Source: JANXLO01 sp038231295
GTDB lineage: Bacteria > Armatimonadota > Chthonomonadetes > Chthonomonadales > Chthonomonadaceae
Direction of reading: 5' to 3'
Assembly: GCA_038231295.1 (NCBI GenBank)
Contig: JBBRLP010000082.1
Location: forward strand, 1 to 24,688
Length of the DNA stretch: 24,688 nucleotides
The notes beneath the pieces were generated by a model. It was not told the DNA's origin. It did no database searches and was given only the letters and a program-made list of their open reading frames with translations. The translations under genes and the position numbers were made by a program. Below are positions 1 to 7,114 of the stretch, piece after piece. The first letter of the stretch is position 1. Every line of letters begins with the position of its first letter.

Positions 1-126
1 CTTCTCTCATATCGGTTCGCTCCGCCGCCTTTTGTGCCGAAAAAGAAACGTGGTCGCAAGTCCAAATTAGCGGTTGCAGAAGGGTCTCGACTTCAAGAGG
101 GAGGCAAACACGTTTTCACCGGATAA
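1..126 (+). CDS. possible C-terminal end of a gene cut by the window edge
   Basis: Frame 1 is open from the first base to a TAA at 124-126, giving 41 residues. They include a proline stretch followed by a strongly basic patch (PPPFVPKKKRGRKSK) and end HVFTG. Basic tails of this kind occur at the ends of DNA- or RNA-binding proteins, but no family can be named from so little. An open frame of 41 codons can arise by chance, and no terminator is evident after it. It could equally be noncoding. Confidence 0.3.
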   Translation, partial: LLSYRFAPPPFVPKKKRGRKSKLAVAEGSRLQEGGKHVFTG

Positions 127-308
127 TGTAGTCCTACCGAAATTTGTGCGTACCTGACGCTATTCGGTGTAGAACTCCATACGTCATTGTAGCCCAAAAC
201 TTCTGACGTCAACAGGTTTGCAGCGAGAAAGTTTTTACTGCTTGTGGAAGCAGAGAGCGTCACAGATAGCATTCGTTGTCGAAAAGTCGAACTTTTGAGC
301 GACCTGAG

Positions 309-317
309 TGGTATAAT
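309..317 (+). promoter_or_regulatory. extended -10 promoter for the 66-residue protein
   Basis: TGGTATAAT is a perfect extended -10 element (TGn plus TATAAT). No good -35 is seen at the usual distance, which is common for extended -10 promoters. It lies about 100 nt upstream of the TTG start at 414 and points towards it, so the transcript would have a leader of roughly 90 nt. The motif matches consensus; its use as a promoter is inferred. Confidence 0.55.
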
Positions 318-413
318 AGAGAGGAAGGCTGAAATTGCATTGACGGACAAAACACTGTCGAAAACGCATTTCCCAGCCTGACGACCTCACGAGGGTCGCG
401 AGGAGGACCTAAA

Positions 414-614
414 TTGACAACTACCCTACCGACCAAACCGCAGGAGTTCGGGTCCGGCGAAATCGTCGAACCCGGAGTCTATCTGGATGTAGATACAGGG
501 GCCGTCGTGCAGATTCGCGAGCGCGACGAACTTCCCGAAGGCAACCGTGTGGTGCGCTATCGCCGCCGCTTCCGGCGCGTAGATAGCACTTCATTGTCTC
601 GCGAAAACCGCTAA
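414..614 (+). CDS. small hypothetical protein, 66 aa, TTG start
   Basis: The frame opens with TTG at 414, seven bases after a perfect AGGAGG ribosome binding site at 401-406. The protein has a conserved-looking core (PGVYLDVDTGAVVQIRERD, then LPEG) and a very basic tail (RYRRRFRRV). There are no cysteines, membrane segments or signal peptide. The layout 'PG-x-Y...G...I...D-x-LPE' followed by a basic end is loosely like small YjzC-type proteins, but I would not assign the family. The stop codon (612-614) overlaps the stop codon of the convergent gamma-glutamyltransferase gene (611-613). Strong ribosome binding site plus upstream extended -10 element support a real gene; function unknown. Confidence 0.7.
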   Translation: MTTTLPTKPQEFGSGEIVEPGVYLDVDTGAVVQIRERDELPEGNRVVRYRRRFRRVDSTSLSRENR

Positions 615-2239
615 AACCCCGCCGCGTGACCATCGCAGCGCGGGTCGGACCCTGCCATATACGCGCCGGTCTCTGGATGCACCGCAATCACCTGATAGGA
701 ACTGCTGTGCGCCCAGGGGCCGAGCGCGTCTATTTTATGTCCGCGCTTCTCCAGTTCCTGCACCACGTCCAGCGCGACACGGCTTTCGATGGCGAGCTGT
801 CCGGCGGCAGTCTCATCCGCCGCGCCTACCGCGCCGCCGTGCTGCCAGCGCGGGGCCTCAACCGCCTCCTGCGGGTTTAGTTTGTAATCAATGAGATTGC
901 AGATGACCTGAAGATTGCTCTGTACCTGCACGTCCCCGCCCGGTGTCCCGCCCACAAACGCCAGTCTCTCCCGAGTCGTTCCGTCCGCCGCCTGTTCCGC
1001 ACGGGTGATGAGGTAGGCATTCAGAGTATGGGCCGTGCGCTTGCCCGGAGCTAATACGTTCGGGCTTGCCGGGTGGAGCGAGAAGCCGGTCATGCGGTTA
1101 TTGAACAGCACCCCCGTTCCCGTCGCAACCTCCGCGCATCCGAACCCCCAGAAGACACTCTGAATGAAACTGATGGCGTTCCCCTCGGCGTCCGCCACGC
1201 AGAAATAAGTGGTGTCGTGGTCTATCTGGCCCGCCTCGACGCGATTGGCGGCTTTGAGGGGCTGAATCAGGCGGCGTCGCCGGGCAGCATAGGCTTTGGA
1301 GAGCAGCGTCTCCATCGGAACTTCCACGAAGTCGGGGTCTCCGAGGTAGGCGGCGCGGTCGGCGAAGGCGAGTTTCTTGGCTTCGACCTGATAGTGAATG
1401 CTCGTTGTGGTGTTGTGGCCCAGCGCACCGAGGTCGAAATCCTCGACGAGATTCAGCATCTGTAACAGGATATGGCCTTGCGAGATGGGGGGCTGACCAT
1501 GTACCGTATAGCCGTGATAGGTGGTCTTGATAGGATCGGAAACCTGGGTACGATGGGCAGCAAAATCGGAGGCGGCGAAGAGGCCATTATGCGCGGCGCT
1601 GTAGCGCAGTATTCGCTCGGCGACAGAGCCGGTGTAGAAGGCGTTGCGTCCGCCCTCGGCGATCTGCCGCAGTGTCCAGGCGAGGTCGGGCTGTTTGACC
1701 ATCTGACCGGGTTTCGGCGGCGCTCCGTTGTGCAGTAACGCCTGCTCTGTCGAGGGGAAGGAGCGCAGCAGTTTCTCCTGGTCGGCGAAGACACGGGCAT
1801 AGCGATACCCCGCAGGAAATCCGTCTTCGGCGGCGGCAAGCGCGGGCGCGAACAGTTCCGCAACGGGCTTCGTTCCCCAGCGTGCGTGCAGGGTAAACCA
1901 GGCGTCCACCAGTCCCGGCACCGAGGCGGCGGCAAGGCCGCGCAGAGGAATTCCCCCGGCAAAGTGGGCGAGCGTTGCGGCCTGCGGCGCGGCCCCGGAG
2001 GCGTTGAGCGCGGTAGTCGTGCCGGTCTTCGCGTCATAGACGATGATAAACGCATCCCCGCCCACCTGACTGGCATACGGCTCCGTGACGCACAGCATCG
2101 CCGAAGTCGCCAGCGCCGCATCCACAAAACTGCCGCCTTGCTGCAATATCTTCAGCCCTGCCGAAACCGCCAGCGGCTGCGAGGCCGCCACCATCCCGTT
2201 CCGCGCCACCACCACTCCCCGATGCTGTCCCACACCCAT
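611..2239 (-). CDS. gamma-glutamyltransferase family protein (cytoplasmic, YwrD-like)
   Basis: This 542-residue protein belongs to the Ntn-hydrolase gamma-glutamyltranspeptidase family, which cleaves itself and then hydrolyses or transfers gamma-glutamyl groups, classically from glutathione. The N-terminal part has the family pattern (GLKILQQGGSFVDAALA near 28, VGGDAF near 59). The predicted self-cleavage site and nucleophile is Thr343 in HDTTYFCVAD, aligned with Thr391 in TTHYSVVD of the E. coli enzyme. The oxyanion/glycine loop is GGTPGGD near 430. There is no signal peptide, unlike periplasmic GGT, so it is probably cytoplasmic as in the YwrD-like subgroup. The ATG at 2239 follows GGAGG at good spacing. 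Its natural substrate cannot be told from sequence. Confidence 0.9.
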   Translation of the reverse strand: MGVGQHRGVVVARNGMVAASQPLAVSAGLKILQQGGSFVDAALATSAMLCVTEPYASQVGGDAFIIVYDAKTGTTTALNASGAAPQAATLAHFAGGIPLRGLAAASVPGLVDAWFTLHARWGTKPVAELFAPALAAAEDGFPAGYRYARVFADQEKLLRSFPSTEQALLHNGAPPKPGQMVKQPDLAWTLRQIAEGGRNAFYTGSVAERILRYSAAHNGLFAASDFAAHRTQVSDPIKTTYHGYTVHGQPPISQGHILLQMLNLVEDFDLGALGHNTTTSIHYQVEAKKLAFADRAAYLGDPDFVEVPMETLLSKAYAARRRRLIQPLKAANRVEAGQIDHDTTYFCVADAEGNAISFIQSVFWGFGCAEVATGTGVLFNNRMTGFSLHPASPNVLAPGKRTAHTLNAYLITRAEQAADGTTRERLAFVGGTPGGDVQVQSNLQVICNLIDYKLNPQEAVEAPRWQHGGAVGAADETAAGQLAIESRVALDVVQELEKRGHKIDALGPWAHSSSYQVIAVHPETGAYMAGSDPRCDGHAAGF

Positions 2240-2422
2240 TCTCCATCCTCCCGTTCTGTCGTCGTGCTTCTACGTTCCCCACTCGCAGCGCCTAAACCTC
2301 CTGACGCTTCTCTAGCGTGTCTGCTGTGTCATAATAGAGGGGTGATCGCACGCCCTGCTTCCCGGAGATGGTTGCCGTGCTGCCCTTCGGAATGAATTCC
2401 GGGGCTATGGGCCTGCGGCCAA

Positions 2423-2440
2423 GTGTCCGCAAGCGGACAC
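2423..2440. promoter_or_regulatory. 18-bp dyad (possible operator) upstream of the thioredoxin-like gene
   Basis: GTGTCCGCAAGCGGACAC is a perfect 8+8 inverted repeat with a 2-base centre. It lies 28 bases before the GTG start at 2468, where a repressor site would be expected, but the binding protein is unknown. A short RNA hairpin in the leader is the alternative. A candidate -10 (CATAAT, 2330-2335) lies further upstream without a convincing -35. Confidence 0.35.
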
Positions 2441-2467
2441 ACAATCTGTTTTGTGTTCGGATGAAAT

Positions 2468-3163
2468 GTGAACCAAAGAATGTTCTTGACACGCTTCAAA
2501 ACTTATCCCGTGGGGCTGTTCTTTCTGCTGGCAGTTTTCTGGCTGACAGGCGCGAAAAAGACGGCGGCGGATACGACGCTGCCGGAGAACCACGCCACAC
2601 CTGCGTTTACGCTGAAGGATGCCGGGGGAGCGAAACATTCGCTGGCGGACTATAAAGGGCGCTCCTTTGTCGTCTATTTCGCCTGCGGATGCAAATGGTG
2701 TCATGAGTTTGGGCGGGAGTGGGCGCAGATGCAACGCAGTGGCGTCCTCACAGATGCAATCACACCGACGGATGCGAACGCGCCTCTCTCTGCCGGTGAG
2801 GAGAAACCGCCCTGGACGCTGCTGGTCTTTATGGGCGATGCGGCGGCGGCAAAGGCGTATGCCGCCGAGGTGGGGCTGGACCTGAAACAGACCGTTCTGC
2901 TGCCCGACCCGAATCTCAAAGTGACGCAGACTTACCACGCGATGCCCTGTCCGCGTCTCTACGTGCTGGATAAAAATGGCCTGCTGCGTTACGTCAATAG
3001 TCACGTAGACGACGCGCCGCAGAAGGCTGCCGCGAACGTTCTGGCGGCAAAGACCGTGGATGGTCTGCGCCGCTCGATTCTCCCTCCCAAGCACCCCGTC
3101 AAAAACAGTTCTGGAAAGCCTGCCCCGAAACCGGGGAAGGGAGTCAAACATGGCAAGATTTAA
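2468..3163 (+). CDS. membrane-anchored thioredoxin-like / redoxin-domain protein
   Basis: The protein has 231 residues. An N-terminal hydrophobic segment (about 15-28, VGLFFLLAVFWLTG) acts as signal or anchor, placing the domain outside the membrane. The AhpC/TSA-like fold follows (PAFTLKDAGG, then YKGRSFVVYFACGCKWCHEF) with an active-site CxxC at Cys75-Cys78 and another Cys at 73. The cis-proline region appears as AMPCPRLYVLDKNGLLRY. The C-terminal 30 residues are a low-complexity, Lys/Pro-rich tail. It overlaps the downstream DUF1573 gene by 14 nt, so the two are co-translated and probably act together outside the cell membrane. The start could be GTG 2468 or ATG 2480; neither has a strong ribosome binding site. 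The specific partner and reaction are unknown. Confidence 0.8.
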   Translation: MNQRMFLTRFKTYPVGLFFLLAVFWLTGAKKTAADTTLPENHATPAFTLKDAGGAKHSLADYKGRSFVVYFACGCKWCHEFGREWAQMQRSGVLTDAITPTDANAPLSAGEEKPPWTLLVFMGDAAAAKAYAAEVGLDLKQTVLLPDPNLKVTQTYHAMPCPRLYVLDKNGLLRYVNSHVDDAPQKAAANVLAAKTVDGLRRSILPPKHPVKNSSGKPAPKPGKGVKHGKI

Positions 3164-4400
3164 GCCGTTTCGATTTTTGACGCGCCTGCGAAAGATGTCA
3201 GGCAGCGTCTTACTGGCTCTGGCACTGGGAGTTGGGGCAGGAACCGTCGGGAGGGCGCAGACCGTCAAGCCGCCTGCTGCCCAGAAACCGGGTAACCTCG
3301 GTATGGCGGTGGGTATGACCGTAATGGAGGAGAAAGGCCTGGAGCGTTTGCAGCCGAATGCCGCCATCTTCGCCTTTGGCAAGGTAGACCGCTTCACGCA
3401 TCCGACGCTGGAACACACTTTCACGATTCGCAATGAGGGCAAAACGCCGCTCGTCATAGATCACTTGCAGCCCTCCTGCGGGTGTACCAGTGCGCTGCTG
3501 ACATCGGGCAAAGAGGCCGCAGGCTATACCCTGGAACCGGGGAAACAGGTCGGGGTGAAGGTGACGGTAGACCTGACAAAACTCGCGCCTGGAGCGATTA
3601 AGAAGTTTCTGTGGGTCATGCTGCCCCATGAAAACACGCCCGCCGTCTCGATCCGGCTGGACGCGGAGATCGAAGGTGTTCTGACGTTCGAGCCACCCTC
3701 CCTGGAGTTCGGGCGGGTGGAGGCCGGGAAGTCGCCGGGGCTGAACCTCCAGGTCACGCTGGACAGACGGCTTATCAACACGCTCGGGGGAGTCAAACTG
3801 ATCAGTTCCAACCCCGGCGTAGTGATCTCGCCCGCCTCGCCGACGGATACGCCCGTTCCTGGCGGCAATGGTCAGACAGTGCAGCGCACCTATACGGTGG
3901 CCGTCACCCCGAAGGCCGATCTCGGTGTCCTCAGCGGGACGCTGTCGTTTGTCCCGGCGAAGAGCAGCGCCGTCGCGAACAAGACCAACGCCGGTTCCGC
4001 CGCCGAGACTGCGGCCACTCTGCTTGCCAACATGACCGTACCGTTAAGCGGGCAGGTACTCGGCAGTATCTCCTCGCGGCCTGGCACCGTCGTTTTCGGA
4101 GCGGTCACGCAGGGCGATGAGACGACGCGCCGCATCACGATTGTTGGGACGACGGAGGCCAGCCTGAAAGACCTGCAAGTCGTCTGCTCCTCCGCGTGGG
4201 TAACGGCCAAACTGAGTTCTCCCGCCCGCCCCAAACCCAGCCCGACCGCGCCGCCCTTGCCGCCTATGCTGCTGCTGGAAGTGACGCTGAACGCGAAAAC
4301 GCCGCCGGGCGCTATCGAAACGAAAGTCGTCCTGACCACACAGGCGGGCGCACGGCTCGTTCTCCCCGCCTTCGGCTATGTGACCCCTGTCGTTAAATAG
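3150..4400 (+). CDS. DUF1573-domain exported protein
   Basis: I place the start at ATG 3150, after GGGGAAGGGAG and overlapping the end of the upstream gene, which gives 416 residues. A longer frame from 3060 would add 30 residues inside the neighbour. A signal peptide spans about residues 16-36 (SGSVLLALALGVGAGTVGRAQ). The DUF1573 core follows: FGKVDRFTHPTLEHTFTIRN, then LQPSCGCTSALL at 107-117, the family's hallmark SCGCT. Two further beta-sandwich modules begin 'LTFEPPSLEFGRVEAG' and 'VVFGAVTQGDETTRRITI', so it may hold three Ig-like (ASH/MSP-type) domains. Such proteins are secreted and of unknown function; pairing with a thioredoxin-like protein suggests its SCGC cysteines could be a redox target (inference). 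Confidence 0.85.
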   Translation: MARFKPFRFLTRLRKMSGSVLLALALGVGAGTVGRAQTVKPPAAQKPGNLGMAVGMTVMEEKGLERLQPNAAIFAFGKVDRFTHPTLEHTFTIRNEGKTPLVIDHLQPSCGCTSALLTSGKEAAGYTLEPGKQVGVKVTVDLTKLAPGAIKKFLWVMLPHENTPAVSIRLDAEIEGVLTFEPPSLEFGRVEAGKSPGLNLQVTLDRRLINTLGGVKLISSNPGVVISPASPTDTPVPGGNGQTVQRTYTVAVTPKADLGVLSGTLSFVPAKSSAVANKTNAGSAAETAATLLANMTVPLSGQVLGSISSRPGTVVFGAVTQGDETTRRITIVGTTEASLKDLQVVCSSAWVTAKLSSPARPKPSPTAPPLPPMLLLEVTLNAKTPPGAIETKVVLTTQAGARLVLPAFGYVTPVVK

Positions 4401-4423
4401 GGACGACAGCGCAGGCAAAGCAA

Positions 4424-4594
4424 GCAAAGGGTTGACACCCCTCGCTACGCGCCTGCGGCGGATTGTCCTTTGGACAAGACACAATGCGAGCAGACTATCA
4501 GGTCCAAAGAACGGCCTCCACGCACTTGCAGCAAGCAGTTTCGTCCGAAGGACGCTCCGGCGAAGCCGCGTAGCGAGGGGTGTCAACCCTTTGC
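4424..4594. repeat. large imperfect inverted repeat (28-bp perfect outer arms)
   Basis: Bases 4424-4451 and 4567-4594 are perfect reverse complements over 28 bp (arm begins GCAAAGGGTTGACACCCC). Complementarity continues inward with mismatches for about 30 more bases per arm (left CCTTTGGAC against right CCTTCGGAC), leaving an internal segment of about 60 bp. No open frame of interest lies inside. It sits between the DUF1573 stop and a clear terminator. It resembles a palindromic intergenic repeat or a small non-autonomous element more than a terminator. No target-site duplication was seen. Confidence 0.75.
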
Positions 4595-4664
4595 CACTGC
4601 CAACCTTTGCTTTCTGCCTGCGATTTGCATAGCTGCCTGCGTAAGGTGAGTTCCTAACAGTTAT

Positions 4665-4701
4665 AGGCCGCTGAACATCTGTTCAGCGGCCTGTGTTTTT
4701 C
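4665..4701 (+). terminator. rho-independent terminator after the thioredoxin/DUF1573 pair
   Basis: A perfect 12-bp stem (AGGCCGCTGAAC, 4665-4676, with GTTCAGCGGCCT, 4681-4692) has a 4-base loop ATCT and is followed by GTGTTTTT. The T-run is on the plus strand, so it ends the plus-strand transcript. On the minus strand the hairpin is followed by ATAACTG, which is not a good T-run, so it is a poor stop for the lepB-like gene coming the other way. Confidence 0.85.
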
Positions 4702-4716
4702 TGGCGGGCATGGGAT

Positions 4717-5519
4717 TTAGTGCAGGAAACGGATGCGCTGAAGAGGGGAATAGAGGAATGTCGCTTTGCCGATGATGCGTTTGCGCTCGACGGTTCCCCA
4801 GAAACGGCTGTCGTTGCTGTCGTTGCGGTTGTCCCCCAGCACGTAATACTCGCCGGGGCCGAGCGTGAGCGGCTTCTGAACACCAAACATCGCGTCAAAA
4901 CGTTGCGGGTCGTCCATCGGCTGTTTCGGATCGAGATAGGGTTCCGTCAGGCGAATGAATTTTTGCTCCGTAATCGTCTTGCGATAGACCGCGCCATCGT
5001 GTATCCAGATCGAATCGCCGGGAATTGCCATACACCGCTTAACAAGTGTATTCTCCTGAAGCGGCTGTCCCCTCATCTTGTCTTCGCCATCGGCCTCTTT
5101 GGGAGCCTTGAACACGATGATGTCGCCACGTTGTGGGTCATTCAGGCGATAGATCAGTTTATTGACGGCGATATGGTCGTGAACGCTGTCGGTGTGATTG
5201 ATACCGGTAACGTTATTTTGGCCGAGTTCATGGCCTAACAGGGTCGGTTCCATCGCTTCACTTGGTATATAGAAGAGCTGCGGGCCGAAGGGACGCCAGA
5301 GGAGGAAAATCAGCACGAACAGGCAGAGCATTATCCCTGTGACATCGGAGAGGCTGCGAGCAGACGAGGCCATCTGTGGCGGTCTGTCCGGCTGTAGGGT
5401 AGTCTTCCGACTCAAGAAAAAAATCGGACAAGGGTCAGAGCCAACACCACGCAAACGATCAGGGGAACGCTCAGGCGGTCCATAAGATCAGAAAACTGGA
5501 CTTCGGCGGCAGTAGGCAT
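4717..5519 (-). CDS. signal peptidase I paralogue, catalytic Ser replaced by Ala, frameshifted
   Basis: This is a second copy of the neighbouring lepB. The family motif reads IPSEAMEPTLLGH here, so the nucleophile (the Ser before Met) is Ala, encoded by GCG at 5254-5256; the intact copy has IPSESMEPTLLGH. The catalytic Lys (VKRCMAIPGD) and the GDNRNDSNDSRFWG box are kept. The gene is also split. ATG 5519, after GAGGAGGGG, gives 35 residues clearly matching the start of the intact copy (RLSVPLIVCVVLALTLVRF) before TGA at 5412-5414. The rest continues in the -1 frame, open from 5454 with TTG. The switch point is a T7 run at 5417-5423. Joined, the product is about 267 residues, like the intact 266. 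It may be a decaying pseudogene, a slippage-expressed pseudoenzyme, or contain a sequencing error. It should not cleave signal peptides. Confidence 0.85.
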
Positions 5520-5569
5520 GGAGATAACCCCTCCTCGAAAAGCAGTCCGGTCACTTGCATATCAGCCTT

Positions 5570-5674
5570 CCCTGCGCGGGGCACACCCTCTCGCATGAAT
5601 ATGCCTTCTCCCCCGGAATCGGGGGCCGGGGGGCGTCTCTGTTCTCACTCCCCCAGAATTGGGGGTTGGGGGAG
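5570..5674. repeat. dispersed C-rich hairpin repeat, two adjacent units
   Basis: The segment 5570-5637 (CCCTGCG, then TCGCATGAATATGCCTTCTC, then CCCCGGAATCGGGG) is followed by a second hairpin unit at 5649-5674 (CTCCCCCAGAATTGGGGG, then TTGGGGGAG). A related copy lies at 14441-14502 upstream of the kaiC-like gene. The shared core is a GCATGAA-ATGC half followed by CCCC-x-GAAT-x-GGGG. It fills most of the gap between the two lepB copies. Function unknown. Confidence 0.65.
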
Positions 5675-5764
5675 GCTATTTTCTACTCTGGGAGCAACCG
5701 GACTGACCGACAATGTTGCGCGTACAGGTTTCTGCCTGCTTTGGTTCAGGCCGCACTGCCGGGG

Positions 5765-6565
5765 TTAATGGATGACACGCACACGCTGGAAGGGGAAGAA
5801 GATAAACGCCGCCTTCCCGATGATGCGTTTGCGCTCTACCGTTCCCCAGAACCGGCTGTCGTTACTGTCGTTGCGGTTGTCGCCCATCGCGAAATATTCG
5901 CCGGGGCCGAGCGTAAGCTGCTCATGGGTACCGAACATCGCGTCAGGACGCTGCGGGTTGTCCATCGGCTGTTTCGGATCGAGATAGGGTTCCGTCAGGC
6001 GGGTGAAGTCGGACTGTCCGGCCTGCTTGCGATAGACGGCCCCATCGTGAACCCAGAGGGTATCGCCGGGAATCCCCATGCACCGCTTGATAAGAATATT
6101 CTCTTTTAGCGGCTCCCCTTTCATCTTATCTTCGCCGTCGGCCTCTTTGGGGGCTTTGAATACGATGATGTCGCCGTGCTGCGGGTCGCCTGTACGGTAG
6201 ATCAGTTTGTTGACGAAGATATGGTCGTGAACGCTGTCGGTGTGACTGACACCGAGGTTATTGGTGCCGGGATCGTGACCAAGCAGGGTCGGCTCCATGG
6301 ATTCGGAGGGAATGTAGAACGCCTGCACGAAGAAGGGGCGGATGATGAGGAAGACCAGAACGCCCGCTATGATGAGCGATTCGAGAATCTCGGCCACGCT
6401 GCGGGCGGCAGTATGTGTCTCCGCCGGTTTGCCAGCCTGTGGCGACTCTTTGAGGCTCAACAGCACCAGACGCAGAAACGTGAGGGCCAGCGCTATTAGA
6501 ACAATGGTCGGGACGGTCAGGTTCGCTAAGAGTTCCGGGACTCCGGCGTCAGTAGTGGTATGCAT
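5765..6565 (-). CDS. lepB: signal peptidase I
   Basis: This is the intact membrane-bound endopeptidase that removes signal peptides from exported proteins. ATG 6565 is chosen because GAGGAG lies 10 bases upstream, giving 266 residues. Two hydrophobic segments (about 18-37 and 62-80) precede the catalytic region. The nucleophile is Ser89 in FYIPSESMEPTLLGHD, and the general base is Lys160 in IKRCMGIPGD. The C-terminal box is GDNRNDSNDSRFWGTVERKRIIGKA. It follows rplS, a common position for lepB, but a strong terminator hairpin separates them (6582-6626), so its expression is probably attenuated or separately controlled. A degenerate paralogue lies just downstream. Confidence 0.95.
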   Translation of the reverse strand: MHTTTDAGVPELLANLTVPTIVLIALALTFLRLVLLSLKESPQAGKPAETHTAARSVAEILESLIIAGVLVFLIIRPFFVQAFYIPSESMEPTLLGHDPGTNNLGVSHTDSVHDHIFVNKLIYRTGDPQHGDIIVFKAPKEADGEDKMKGEPLKENILIKRCMGIPGDTLWVHDGAVYRKQAGQSDFTRLTEPYLDPKQPMDNPQRPDAMFGTHEQLTLGPGEYFAMGDNRNDSNDSRFWGTVERKRIIGKAAFIFFPFQRVRVIH

Positions 6566-6581
6566 GAAAAGGATGCTCCTC

Positions 6582-6626
6582 AAAAAAGCGAAGTTCGGGC
6601 AGTCGGATGCCGACTGCCCGAACTTC
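6582..6626 (-). terminator. strong terminator/attenuator between rplS and lepB
   Basis: A perfect 17-bp stem (GAAGTTCGGGCAGTCGG, 6590-6606, with its complement at 6610-6626) has a 3-base loop. Read on the minus strand it is followed by GC and then TTTTTT (6587-6582). The lepB ribosome binding site GAGGAG begins at once after the T-run (6581-6576), so the hairpin sits in the lepB leader and leaves no room for a promoter between it and the gene. Confidence 0.88.
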
Positions 6627-6637
6627 ATTACGAACGC

Positions 6638-7114
6638 CTAGCGTTTGGCGTTTCGGTCTTCTTTGATACGAGCCTTCTTGCCGATCACACCGCGCAGGTA
6701 GTAGAGCTTGGCGCGGCGAACGAGGCCGAAGCGAGCCACTTCGATCTTCTCGATGCGCGGTGAATGCAGCAGGAAGGTGCGCTCCACTCCGACGCTGGCA
6801 TGAGAGATTTTGCGGACGGTGAAACTGGTGCGTGTGCTGGTGTTGTTCTGCGCGATGACCACGCCCTCGAACACCTGGATGCGCTCCTTGTCTCCTTCGA
6901 CGACCTTCGCGTGAACGCGCACGGTATCGCCGGGGCGGAACTTCGGCAGCGCGACGCGCTGCTCGACGCTGACCCGATCCGCATCATTGAAGGTGCGCTT
7001 TTTTTCTTTCGCTTCCTGCTCTTTACGGCGGTTCTCGTTGTTGGCCCATATCTCACGCGAACGCTCGATTTCGGCGCGTTCGATATCACGAATGATCTGT
7101 TGTCCCAGTGCCAT
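6638..7114 (-). CDS. rplS: 50S ribosomal protein L19
   Basis: The protein is recognised by the L19 core KFRPGDTVRVHAKVVEGDKERIQVFEGVVI, then SHASVGVERTFLLHSPRIEKIEV, and the basic C-terminus YYLRGVIGKKARIKE. At 158 residues it is longer than the usual 115 or so. The extra length is mainly a charged N-terminal helix (IERAEIERSREIWANNENRRKEQEAKEKKR is in this region). The ATG at 7114 lies 29 nt inside the end of trmD with AAGGGG upstream, so the two are translationally coupled. L19 sits at the subunit interface. It is the last gene of the ffh-to-rplS run, ended by the hairpin at 6582-6626. Confidence 0.96.
   Translation of the reverse strand: MALGQQIIRDIERAEIERSREIWANNENRRKEQEAKEKKRTFNDADRVSVEQRVALPKFRPGDTVRVHAKVVEGDKERIQVFEGVVIAQNNTSTRTSFTVRKISHASVGVERTFLLHSPRIEKIEVARFGLVRRAKLYYLRGVIGKKARIKEDRNAKR

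Noticed and set aside
93..350. 85-residue open frame on the minus strand
   Set aside because: No ribosome binding site, no recognisable domain, and it overlaps the promoter of the 66-aa gene on the other strand.
4044..4632. Two frames on opposite strands starting MTPLATRLRR
   Set aside because: The shared sequence is caused by the inverted repeat at 4424-4594, not by related genes.
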